Positions 11,301-22,800 of a stretch of 64,000 bases of DNA are shown here, piece after piece. The translations under genes and the position numbers were made by a program. Under the pieces are notes generated by a model. The model was not told the origin of the DNA. It searched no databases and was given only the letters and a program-made list of their open reading frames with translations. The DNA is taken from positions 549,611 through 613,610 of the forward strand of contig VZRR01004499.1 of the NCBI GenBank assembly GCA_013398015.1. The letters are read 5' to 3'. The DNA is from Oreocharis arfaki. Its lineage: Eukaryota > Chordata > Aves > Passeriformes > Paramythiidae. Each line of letters opens with the position of its first letter. Within the stretch, counting starts at the first letter, position 1.

Positions 11301-14300
11301 CTGGAATGGAAACAGGCAATTATTTTTTCTTTCCTGTGGGCAAATTCAAGAGTTCAACCGCTTTCCTGAGACTGAAAACTGTCAGTATTTTAGGGAGTTA
11401 TTTTCATGTCTGGGTTTTCTGAGACCCCCATTAATTTTATACCCTCACATTTGTTTCATATTTGAAATTAAAAGGAATCAAGAAATGAGATTAGGCTGAG
11501 TGACATACACTGCATCAAAGTAGCTAATTATGTATCAGGAAGAATTCTCTTTGGTAAACTCCAAGTCAGTTTTTAGCCAGGGCAACGTGTATTTGCATAT
11601 TGTGTATTAAGTCTTGTAGATGCTCTTGTCCCAGTTCAGTGTTTTAGATTTTGCAGAATAAATTCATTCCAATGTATTTCAGCTTAAACTGTTCAGAAGG
11701 GGCTAACTTGTTCTGCACAGCATGAGGTTCGGGGAAAAGATATGAAGAGTTACTTTAAGGTTGATCTGGACTTCTTGCTGCCTATTTAGGGTATCTCATC
11801 AAAAGCATCAAAAAATGGGTATATGGAGAGGAGATAAAAGAAGTCATTAACTGATGTCCGTGAAGAACATGACGTAAGCCAGAGGAGAACAGTTTGTCCT
11901 TCTGGTGCAGATGGGATGTGAGTGAGTAGGGAACAGGGCACTTTTCTTACATGGCCACCAAATAAAAGATGTTTGTTGAAAATGCTTGAGATATGGTACT
12001 TTTTAATATCACAAACCTATTCCCCCAGGGTCTCTTTGGGTGTCTTGCTCGGGACAGCCTCATGGCTATCTCTTGCTGGAGAAACCCTGAGTAGTGCAGA
12101 GCTGCCAGAAGAGATTGAGTTGAGATTGAGAGATTGATTTTTTAACAAAAAACAAGGTGCCCTAAAGCACCACTAATACCACATTCTAGAACAGCTGGTG
12201 TACATTATAGAAATCCTTTTATATCTCTGATTTCTGTTGGTGCATGGACCTGGTATGAGATGTCCTTGCAATTATGGTGAAACAAGTTTACCTGAGACAA
12301 AACCTACTTTTATTTTTTGTGTGATTATATTTTAAACCAGTCAGCCTAATGGCAAAATTTCTGAAATTCTGCCTCTTTTAATTGTAGACTCTTTTTTTCA
12401 AAGAATCTTGTCACAAGAGGAAAGTTTTTGAGAAGTTTTGGTAGCCCTGTCTTACAAGGGCAGGTACATTGTTCATTAGAGTAGGAGGTTTTTGATCTGA
12501 CAAGAGAAACATGAAGCTGTACTGTTACCTGTTTTCAGGGAAGTACTTGCTTTTTGCAGTGGACAAATGTTATTTTGGCATATTGGTTTTGTTGTTTGAT
12601 TCATATTAAATCTCTTGTGAAAAGCACATAAAACGTGTTTATGTAAATGGGTTGCTCCAATGAAACATAAAGAAATGCAGTTTTAATGATAATGAAGTAT
12701 GAAGCACGTGAAAAATACTTGCATGAAATGGCAACAGTTAACCTCTTGCTTGCAGAATCATACCTTGGTACCTGGCCAGCAATAGGAGAAAACAGATGAA
12801 ACAATGATGTGACTAGAGATTACTTTTTGCAATTTTTTTACCCAGTCTCAAGTCTTGTAGACAAACATACCAGTCTCTGATGAACTTTTCTTCTGGCACA
12901 ACATAAAAAAGAACTAAATGAGTTGTTTGATTACTTTAGATTGTCGTGATGGGCTGTCAACACTAACTGGTCATGGTGGAAACCAAACACCTTCTCTGTG
13001 TGCAATCTCGGAAATATTACCTCGGACTAAATCAATGGGTCTCTTTTCCATAGAACTGACGTCTCATTGAAAACTTGGACTTCTAAACAGTCTAAAACTT
13101 GCAACTCTGAACAGCATTAAAATTCAGGGGTCTTCCCCCTCCTCTCTCCCCCTTTTTTTTTTTTGGTTGAAATTACTAGTAACAGAGCTTTCTTCTGAGA
13201 AGCTGATTTTTTTTTTCATTATATGAAAATAAGTTTAGTATCACCTTTATTTTATCAGCTGTTTCTTCCTCAACACATTTATCCTCTGTGCCTCACAGAT
13301 TAAAAAAACCCCCACCATTATATTTATTTACAGTTACAGCAGCATTTAATTTTGTAAGGCAATAAAAATACATAGAAAGCCACATCTGCTTGCTTTCATG
13401 TACACCAAGATGAGATTTATCTGGCGTAAGACTCCTTCAGTATGGGTATTATGATCTAACTCTCTTTATTGTCTGCAGATAGAAGTAAATGCATCTGCAG
13501 TGCATATCTAAGACAAAAAATCCTGTATTGCACCCAGGAAGTGTTTCTTTATTTTGTGACGTGCAAGCAAGCTATAAAAGTCCATCAGAGATATGTTACT
13601 GCATTTAAGCTAATGGACCCTATATCAGTCACCTGAACAAAGTTTGTCTTTAATTGTATACTCTCTTCAAGGAATGAAAAATCAATCCGTTTTAGGGCTA
13701 GCTTCAGTTCATTAAATCGCCCTAGTATCAGCTGGTTTCCTTCCAGTTACTGGACCACGTCTGACAGTCCCTAAATGTGAAGATCCTTTTGAAAGAGACA
13801 AATAATCCAGCAGGTATGTGAGATATGAAGTGAGGTGCAATGGTTTCACCCCACCTTTTTAAGGTCCACCTTATTCCCTGGGAAGACTCTTCAGATAGGG
13901 CTACACAAAAAAGTCCTCAGAAGAGTGATCAGGGTTGCTAATACAGGATTGACCTGTGTCTGGGATCCTTTTAGCTAGCAACCATGATGGGCAGGTAGGA
14001 CACGGTTTTCTGCCTAATGCATGGCAGGTATTAGGATCACATTGCCGTGAAGCCTTAACTCAGACAGAATTTTATTTATGGCAGGAAAGTGGTGAATACC
14101 TTCAGTATCTAAATCACAGAGTCACAAAGATTTCAAGGATTCACAAAGATTTACCACCCACTTTGTTCCCCAACAGAAAGCACATCACCACATCAGGGTG
14201 GGTAGAAAGGATTAAAACAATTGAATAGTAATGAGTGACTGCCAAATAGAAATTGCAAATTATTAAGGGGCGGAAAAAGGAGTAGAAAAATCAGCTAGCA

Positions 14301-17169
14301 GATGTTGTAGCATTGCTATTTTCTATCTTCCATACACTTATGATGGGAAAATATCCTAAATCTTTGTAAAAATAGAACTGGTTTGCTGAAGAGTTAAGAT
14401 GAATAGCAGCTGTCAAACAAAAGGGTTAATTTCAGTTTTCAATGAATTATTTAGGAATGGGCAGGAACAGGCAGTGGCTTTTCTGACCTTGGCTGCAATA
14501 GACACACACAATTGTTTACTTATTTCAGGTTTTTCTACTCCCAGCTCTATGCCCATGTCCTAAACATAGAAATATTTATTGGAAATCCTCTGTAGATACA
14601 CCAGTGTTTAAACTTCCATAGGTATGACAGCACACTCTATAAGCGCTAGGACATGATGAGAGCAGTGAAAGCTGTGGTTTGCTTACGTGTGTCTCACCAA
14701 TATTCAGTGCAGTGTAGTGGTTTAAGCTGTCTGCAGGAGCTTGTCATGGCATAGCAGTGTTTTTGCATTCAGTAATCCAGGGGCAATTTTGGAGCAGTTC
14801 CCTTGTTCAAATGTGGTAAAATTTAAATTGTTCTAGCAGGGAGATTTCTCTGTGTAGGAGTCCTCACTGAATTAGAGCTAACTAGGCATGCTGCATAAAT
14901 TATGGTGGGGCTAAGTAGGGCTCTGTGGGGCTGTTACTCAACAAGAGTGGGAGAAATGTACCTGTTCCACCACGTGCTGTCATAATTCTGTGAAGCAAGA
15001 ACACTTTGTGACAAGACATACTTGCTGTCTCTAAGACCAAGTCCTTCCCTGGTAGCTTGTACAGCCAGTGGCAGGGTGCCTCATGCTGATGTGCAGTCAC
15101 TCAGTTAAACTTGATGCAGATGGGTGTACTGTTGTAAAAGCCTGCCCAAAAGCAGTTGTGCATCTGAGGATGCTTTGGCATTCTATCTTTATGTCTCAGT
15201 ATGAGATAAAGGCAATGGATGAGGGTAATGGTGAACTAAGATTATATGATAGTGACTGAATATGTTTGGGGAAAACTAATTCTTGGACAAGACCTAAGTA
15301 CTGCTGGATCCTATGTTTATTTCTTCTTTCATGGAAATGTGCGAAATATCTGGGAGATAGGTTCTTACAAATACAGACAGGTATTTGGTGGTTCTCTGGG
15401 TAGAAGATAATCTTTCTGTCCACACAGGTAGAGAGTGGTGTTTCATCCTGTGTACAGAAAACTATATGAAAACAGAGACATTCAAGGCAATACTACCTTC
15501 CATTTGTGACCCCTCCTGTACTTAATCTTTTTAGGTTCTTAAAGGAGGTTATTAAGACTTGTGTATGATAGCTGAGGCATAGAATGAAGAGAATATAGAG
15601 GTGAAGACAACTTTATTATAAAGGTCCATAAGGAGTCCTTACCTCTTGGTACAGGAAAAGAGTCCTCAGACCCTACATCATCTTACTCTCTGCAAAAATC
15701 CGTGGAACACTGGTGAATAACAGGTAATTAATTTTAAGGAAGCTATCCAGCAAGGATAATCCCTCTGTCATATTAAAAGCTTAGAAAGCATAGTAATTAC
15801 TTCAAGTAAGTATTTACATGACAGCTAGAGATTCAAAGCTGAATTGCTTTGTTAACCAGAAGGTATCCACATACCTATCAGGTTGACCTATGCTGGTTAA
15901 CAAAACGGGGAAGGGAGGGAAAATGACATTTCACAGAATATTCAGTTCTGAATAAGTGAGTGAGTCCTGGTGATTCAAAGCAAAGCCGTCTTTTAACACG
16001 CCTTTGTCCTTCTGTAGAAACATCATTTATTCCAGCCATCCAGCAGGAAGCAGAAATACTTGATTTAGTATCATTTGAATCTCTTCCTACTTTAGGCACT
16101 GCTCCACACCTTACATAGACTTAGCATTTAGCAGCACTGTTATGTAAACTGAATTATACACCACTTTGTTGAGTGGAGCTCAGTAAAAGAGCTTGCAGCC
16201 ACAGTTCCTGGAACCTGAACAAGGACAGCATTCTGTAGGTTTAGCTTGGAATTGAATTGTTGACACTATAAGGAGCAGTTACTTGGTTTTTTAAATTAAG
16301 GTCTATATTAGGCAGCACTGTTAATTGGGGAGGGTGATTCTTCAACAAAGTCAAATAGCTGTTGAGTGACTACAGAGGCTCTCAATAGACACAGTGAAGT
16401 TTTTAATTATTAAATTTCTGCATTACAGTATCTGTCATCTCATTTAGATATTGTGCTGATTCTAAGTATCAGATAAGCCAACAACAGCACTACGATTCCT
16501 TGTATTCATAAGTTGATTTTTCTGAAAACTTTAATATTATTTTGTCACTCGTAGGTGAGTGGTGTTAGCCAAGAGCAAATTTCTGAATTGTAGTGAATAC
16601 TGTTAAAAGAGTTATTTACATAAATGCGTCTGCACCCCATCATTTTTGAATTCTTCGTTTTCATGGACCTGTATTACTCTGTTTGTGGACAAGGGAGAGG
16701 CAGAGGAGGGGGAGAACCAGTGAAGTGAACACAAGGTCAGGGGGGTTATACAGCTGTTTTTCCTGGGCACCTCAGCAGCAGTGGCAGTGGTGGTTGCATG
16801 GTGCCTGTAAACTCTGGAGTGGATTGCTGCACCACAGTGCTTCTGGGTGCTTCTGAAATGTGGGCGGCAGTGAAAGAAGTGGCTCTTCAGCAGGCAGGAG
16901 CTTTCTCAGAGCAAGTGCTGACATTCAGGAGCCAGCCATAAGCTGGGGCAAAGCAGCAGAAAGGTGCGTCTTCCTGCCACCTGGGGTGAGGTACCAAAAC
17001 GTTCCTCTGTCTGTATCACCACAGTCACCGTGTCCTACTGGCTGTCCCTGTAGGTTTCCTGCTGATGAACGTGGGCTGAGCTGGACTTTATTTTGATGCG
17101 CTGATTCCGTGCACTGAATGCGAAGCCAGTGGGCCTCAGCTAGGAATTTGGTTCCAGTTTTCTGTCCCT
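11301..17169. other. Non-coding, inferred intron
   Basis: No exon or TE recognised. It contains a pure 34-nt pyrimidine run (13131-13164), a 12-nt direct repeat TCACAAAGATTT (14122 and 14141) and a GC-richer block at about 16680-17110. The ORFs at 13956-14228, 15196-15423 and 16860-17096 match nothing I know. Confidence 0.5.
13131..13164. repeat. 34-nt polypyrimidine run
   Basis: Uninterrupted C/T from 13131 to 13164, ending in 12 T. It has no exon after it and no acceptor AG close by. Confidence 0.8.
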
Positions 17170-17711
17170 AACATCCTCCACTCCTGTAAGACCCCACTTG
17201 GAGCATTGTGTCCAGCTCTGGAGTCCTCAGCACAGGGAGGACATGGACCTGTTGGAGAGAGTCTAGAGGAAGCCACCAGGATGCTCAGAGGGCTGGAGCA
17301 CCTCTTCCCTGAGGAAAGGCTGAGAGAGTTGGGATTGTTCATCCTGAAGAAGAGGCTATGGGAAGATCTAGCCATAGCCTGCCAATAACTGAAGGGAGCC
17401 TGTAACAAAAATGGGAAGAGACTTTTTATCAGGACCTGTTGCAATAGAACAAGTGGTAATAGTTTTAAACTAAAAGAGGGTAGATTTGGATTAGATATTA
17501 GAAGGTTTTTTTACAATGAGGGTGGTGAAAGCCTTGAACAGGATGCCCAGAGACATTGTGGATGCCCTATACGGAAACATTCAAGGCCAGGTTGGATGGG
17601 GCTCTGAGCAACGTGGTGTAGTGGAAGATGTCCCTGCTTGTTGCAGGAGCGTTCAACTCCATGACCTTTTAAAGGTCCCTTACAATCCAGACTGTTCAAT
17701 AATTCTAAGAT
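17170..17711 (+). mobile_element. CR1 LINE, 5'-truncated, same sense as SLC24A2
   Basis: Sense-strand CR1 3' region. The end of ORF2 is readable at 17206-17388 with EEATRMLRGLEHL and RLRELGLFILKKRL. It then gives 'gggaagagactttttatcagg', 'agaggaagattt'-like and 'ggtggtgaaagccttgaacagg' blocks, then 'tttaaaggtcccttacaatcc' and a decayed terminal octamer region (TAATTCTAAGAT). Only the reverse-transcriptase tail and 3' UTR remain, so it is inactive. The 5' edge is uncertain by about 30 bases. Confidence 0.9.
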
Positions 17712-19250
17712 ATGTTCACAGGCCTGAAGACTTTTGGAGCTATCCACGAGTCTGTGTGGTCTCAAGTATGCTTTTGCTCAGTGTGTATTGGACACACTGT
17801 CCAACTGCTGTGCTCTGCTAAGAAATATTGACATGATGGTAAGGGAAGATGTGGAAAGAGACGTTATTGAGGGTGACATTACTTTCAGGATCTGATAAGC
17901 CTGCAGAGGAAGAGCCAAACATATCTTTTTCCTTTTTTTATTCCTTATTCATTTAAAATAAGATGGTTAAATCAGGCCTCAAATGGCTCACAATGGCATT
18001 TTATGCTACAATGCTACTCGCAAGATAATTCAAATGAATACTCCTGTTCCAAGAAAAGAAGATGACATGTTTAACTCCAGAAGTTCTTGGCTCACTTGTA
18101 GGCAATGTTTTTAACTGAGGATTTTCCAAATTCTGCCAAGATTTATTGGCATGCATCTTTATGAGTAATTTCTGTATGTCCAAAATATAAACAGAACTCT
18201 TTGTAAGATGTGAAAAAAAATTGCTATGCTTATGTTGCATTTATTGTTACTATTTATCTGATTTTATGATGTTTATTTCCTGTGTCTTTTAAGTTTTTGC
18301 ATGTAAGTCATGAACTCAAAATTGCAAATGAAAAGTTTTCAGTTATCTAATGTTACTGTTGGAATGCTTGCTTCCTATATAAAGCATATTGTAGATGTTA
18401 AGTAAAATTATTTCAAGGTAAAATCATTTTGCCATAGTAAGACACAATGCTTCATGTGATTTTCCAATTTATATTCATTGCCTGTAGTAGATTTATGCAA
18501 GTAATAAACTGAGTGCTCCTATTGAAATATTTGCCATAAAATATTCTTCTATTAGTAAGATTACAATCTATTATACTAGATAATAGGCTGCAATAATACA
18601 GTTGGGTAGAGTTTGACTGCTTTTATAAATGACATGCTCAATTAAATATTTTAATATCATTATATAAAACTGATTCTAAGTTAGCTGTTGTGGAAGTATT
18701 TAATTTTTGAAGATGAATTTTTTTTTTTAAATTACGTTGTTTTGGGCTCTCTTTACAACGGGATTTGTTTAAAAAGAATTAAAATTGAAAAGATGACTTT
18801 AAAATGGTAATACAGCAGACCTGCAATAACCCGCATATTTTTAATTTACACAAAAATTGTCAGTGTCTCCCCTGTTCTCAGGAAAAGAGGGGAGAGACTC
18901 TCTCAGGAAAGACTTCACATCAGGTTTCTGTAGCCAGGATTACTAAGCCATTACTTTTTACAATGTCTGCTTCATACAGGTAGTGCATTCTGATATACCA
19001 TAAATAATTGCCAAATAGCATGTAATTCTTGTGCTCTTTGTGGTACCACAGTGCACCTGTAGAGCTACTGAGCTGCAGTTCCCTACAGAGCTCCCCATAA
19101 CCAGCTCTGATGCTGCACTGGTTCATTTATTTGTCTAGAAATCTGAAATCCCATTTTTGCTAGCAACTGAAATAATTTTTGAGTATCCACATGAAAGGAT
19201 CTCTCCCCTTTCTGCTCACTTTTTTATCCCCCAGGCATTGTAGAAAAAAA
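17712..19250. other. AT-rich non-coding stretch
   Basis: Very AT-rich single-copy-looking sequence with no TE signature, most marked at about 18240-18720. A short inverted repeat TCTCCCCT/AGGGGAGA lies at 18866-18895. No exon seen. Confidence 0.5.
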
Positions 19251-19880
19251 CATAGAATCCCAGAATGGTTTGGATTAAAAGGGACCTTAAAGATCATGGT
19301 GTTCCAACCCCTCTGCCATGGGCAGGGCTGCCCCTCACTCAGGTTGCTCAGGGCCCCATCCAGCCTTNNNNNNNNNNNNNNNNNNNNNNNNNNNNNNNNN
19401 NNNNNNNNNNNNNNNNNNNNNNNNNNNNNNNNNNNNNNNNNNNNNNNNNNNNNNNNNNNNNNNNNNNNNNNNNNNNNNNNNNNNNNNNNNNNNNNNNNNN
19501 NNNNNNNNNNNNNNNNNNNNNNNNNNNNNNNNNNNNNNNNNNNNNNNNNNNNNNNNNNNNNNNNNNNNNNNNNNNNNNNNNNNNNNNNNNNNNNNNNNNN
19601 NNNNNNNNNNNNNNNNNNNNNNNNNNNNNNNNNNNNNNNNNNNNNTGCCCCTCACTCAGGTTGCTCAGGGTCCCATCCAGCCTCGCCTTGAACACCTCCA
19701 GGAGGGGGCATCCACAGTTTCTCTGGGCAACCTGTTCCAGTGTCTCACTGCCCTGTTCGTAAAGAATTTCTTCCTAACATGTTATCAAAATCTCTCCTTT
19801 TTTAGTTTAAAACCATCACCCTATGTCCTATTGCTCTCTGCCTGTGTGAAAAGTCCCTCTCTCTCTGTTTTATGAAATTT
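19251..19880 (-). mobile_element. CR1 LINE fragment interrupted by an assembly gap
   Basis: The + strand shows a reversed CR1 3' end: CATAGAATCCCAGAATGGTT, 'gggaccttaaagatcat', 'gcctcgccttgaacacctcc', 'tctctgggcaacctgttcc', 'gtaaagaatttcttcctaac', 'aaaagtccctctctctc'. A run of N occupies 19368-19645. The sequence just left of the gap (19329-19366) is repeated just right of it (19646-19683) with one difference, and the element reads through continuously if one copy is dropped. Open frames spanning the N run are artefacts. No ORF2 tail is retained. Confidence 0.9.
19368..19645. other. Assembly gap, 278 N
   Basis: 278 undetermined bases inside a CR1 copy. The size is not a round number, so it is probably a scaffolding estimate. 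The flanks duplicate each other over 38 bases. Confidence 0.98.
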
Positions 19881-22800
19881 ATAAGTTTATAAAATATTGA
19901 TACTATTCATGTTAAAGCAACAAGAGGGGAAACATTTTCCAACGTGACTAAGTTGTGTCCATGCAGTATCAGATAATGCTTGGAAATGGTTGTATTTTGT
20001 CTTACTTCATAAATTCTTACATTCAGGTGCAATAATGGGCAGCAGTTTTCATTTTCACATTTTATGTCCCGTTTTTAAAATACCACTAATGAATGCTTTG
20101 TTCCAGTGATGCAACGTTCTAGGGCTTTAATAACGTCAGGAGATTGCTACACGTGATACTATGTCAGCAGAATGTCTCTGCTTGATCCCATGGGAGGTCC
20201 TAGGGGAAGGGCACAGAGCAGGCATCATGAGAAAGCTGTTGCACAATGGCTAATTTAAACTGTGTCTGAAGCTCATTGTAAAAGTCATGGAATACAAATC
20301 AGGGTCTCTCACCAGCCCTTGAAAAAGAAAAATAGGTGTTCTAAACCATTATTTTTGTAAAGAAACATTCATGGGACATAATTTCTGATGTGGTGATTTA
20401 ATTCCTTCCTTCTCCTTGCTCTAGACACATAACTATTCACTGCTACAAGCTACTCCAGTTGGACTTTTTTTCCATATCTGTAATAGCTTTAATACATGTT
20501 TTTTTGAATTTTGAAAGATTAAAGCAAAGGTCACAGTTTCTTGAAGTCCCTGTCTCTATCTTGGCCAAAAATTTACTTACTACCATGCCACATTATCACA
20601 GTGCAATACCATTGCTGGCAAAAGAATATAAGGGCAGAATCAGTGAAAGAAGTAGATTGCCCATGTGTTTTTCTCAGGACTATATATGTAAATTTTAAAC
20701 GGAGATTTAGCTGCTATTCTTGCTCAAAGTAATATTCAGTCAAAGATTAAAAAGAAACTAATTGTACATTGAAATAACTCCGTAGGAATCCTATGAAGAA
20801 GTGATTTGATGGCCATCATCAAGAAAGCTTTTTTGCTTTTTTGCAATAACTCCCTCTTTAAAAAATGGACCAAAAATGGGAAAGAAAGGGATAGACACTG
20901 CTACACAGTGAAGCCTTGCAGCAATCTCTGAGCTGCAGGGATTGAACTTCTGCACCCTTCTGAAGAGGGGAGGAATAGGAAAGGCTGTGAGGGGCGGGAG
21001 GAAAATTTTAGTCATAGTTAACGTTTTTCATGATAAAACTTTAACCTTATTTTTTTTGCCTGAGAGATAAGACCTAAGAATACAGTCCCTGAAGAAGTGG
21101 ACTGGGGCAGAAGAACATTTGGCCAATGGAAAAAGGAATATTCTCTTCTGGAATTTCATATCATATGTGCAGTTTTTACCAAAGGTGCATCTGCATGAAC
21201 TTTCTTTGATCCCATTTCTAAAGGTTTAAATTTCTGCCTTATCAGAAGTTTTAGGGAAAAGTGAATGAGAGTTTTTTCGGGGGTGGGAGCAAGGGGGGAG
21301 GCAGCAGAGATAGGAAGGTTTCAGGGTCACTTTCCCTGCCTGTCTACTTCTTAAATCATTTGCACCCAGGGATCAGACTGCAGAAGTGTTTGTGAAGGAG
21401 TTTAAGGTACCTGCTGTGCAAGGCAAAATGGCACGATGGCTTTAAGGTGTCTTCAGCCACCCAGGCTCCTTAAGGAGCCGGAGCTTTTGTAGTTTTAAAT
21501 GTCATCCGGTTTGCACAGTTTGATGCCTGCCAGACCCCAGTGGTGTGACTCAGAACAGTGCACTGAATGCTTGTTTTGAAATAGGAAATGGAGGTTGGGG
21601 GTGGTGGTGGGATTTTTAAATGGAAAAAAGCCCCGAAGAAATGGTGAGATCTTCATCTTTTAGCACTGTTTTAAGGTACATTTTCTCAGCATCACTTGGA
21701 CTTAAATCTAAGCACCTTATATTCAGTTTAACATTAGATACTTGCACACTTTTGCATTAGTGGTTTTGATGTTTCATAAAATTAAATAAAACTAACTCAT
21801 TAGAACTAAATGGGGGTTTATGAGTTGAGTTTTTTTGGCTTTTCAAACTCTTTTTAAAACCACAGACAGCAGTGCACCACTGCCTGTGTATTACGCCAGG
21901 AATAAGGGGTTGCTACGTTAGACTTTCAGCTGAAGGGTTACCTAAATATTCTCATGCTTAAATCAGAGTATTCAAGGTAGTGCCCTCTCCTGTCGTGCAA
22001 TGTTTTATATTTTATTTGTGTTTGAAGGTCATTATTTCATATGAAAGCATATCATATCAGTATGGTCACTTTGCAGTCAAATTGATAATTGCATTCTTCT
22101 TAAGTATCATAGGAACTCAATTTCTTAATAAAACCCAAATTAAATAATCTGGTTTTATATTGAAGCATTCGAGTAATATTTATTTGGACTTCCTGTCATA
22201 ATTTTTAGTTTGGCCATGCAGGTTTATTTCACAAAATGTACTATGTGAATTTTGCATTTGAACACAACAATTCAAAGTATATTGTCAAAATACAAATTTT
22301 TAAGTAAATCATATTTATCATTTAATTTTTGTTGTGACTTTTTAATATTTTATCAATATGGCTAAGTATTTTGGTGAACATATGTTGTGATAAATTAAAT
22401 ATACGATTGCGTTTATTCACAATTTAGTCAACCAAATTTCCAAGGAAATTATTGCTGTTGCAACATATATACATATGTACTGCCCTTAATTTTAAGTGCT
22501 AGTATAACACAGTAAAGGTGGCCTTTTACAATTGCTAGGATGGAAGGACTTAAAAAGCAATATGGATGTAGTCCCCTGCTGAGTCCTTGAAATAGTCACT
22601 GTGTTCCATGTCTTAAGCACAAAATATCCCATCTTGGTAGACATGAAATTACACATATATTCTCAAATTAACTCTGATTGTCACTTCGCATCTAATTCTA
22701 GTTTGCTCATAGTAATTTTGGCTATAGTAAAAACCTGCAGAGGTTTTTGTTTCGGAATTTTCATTTAGTGTACACAGAGAAAGCAATTATATGAACCTTC

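Noticed and set aside
13131..13164. Long pyrimidine run as a possible 3' splice site
   Set aside because: No AG soon after the run leads into an open segment resembling NCKX2.
18866..18895. 8-bp inverted repeat TCTCCCCT/AGGGGAGA
   Set aside because: Short stem with a 14-base loop, easily explained by chance in 64 kb.
19179..19875. Several ORFs of 106-185 codons on both strands
   Set aside because: They run through the N gap and reversed CR1 sequence; the apparent length comes from undetermined codons.
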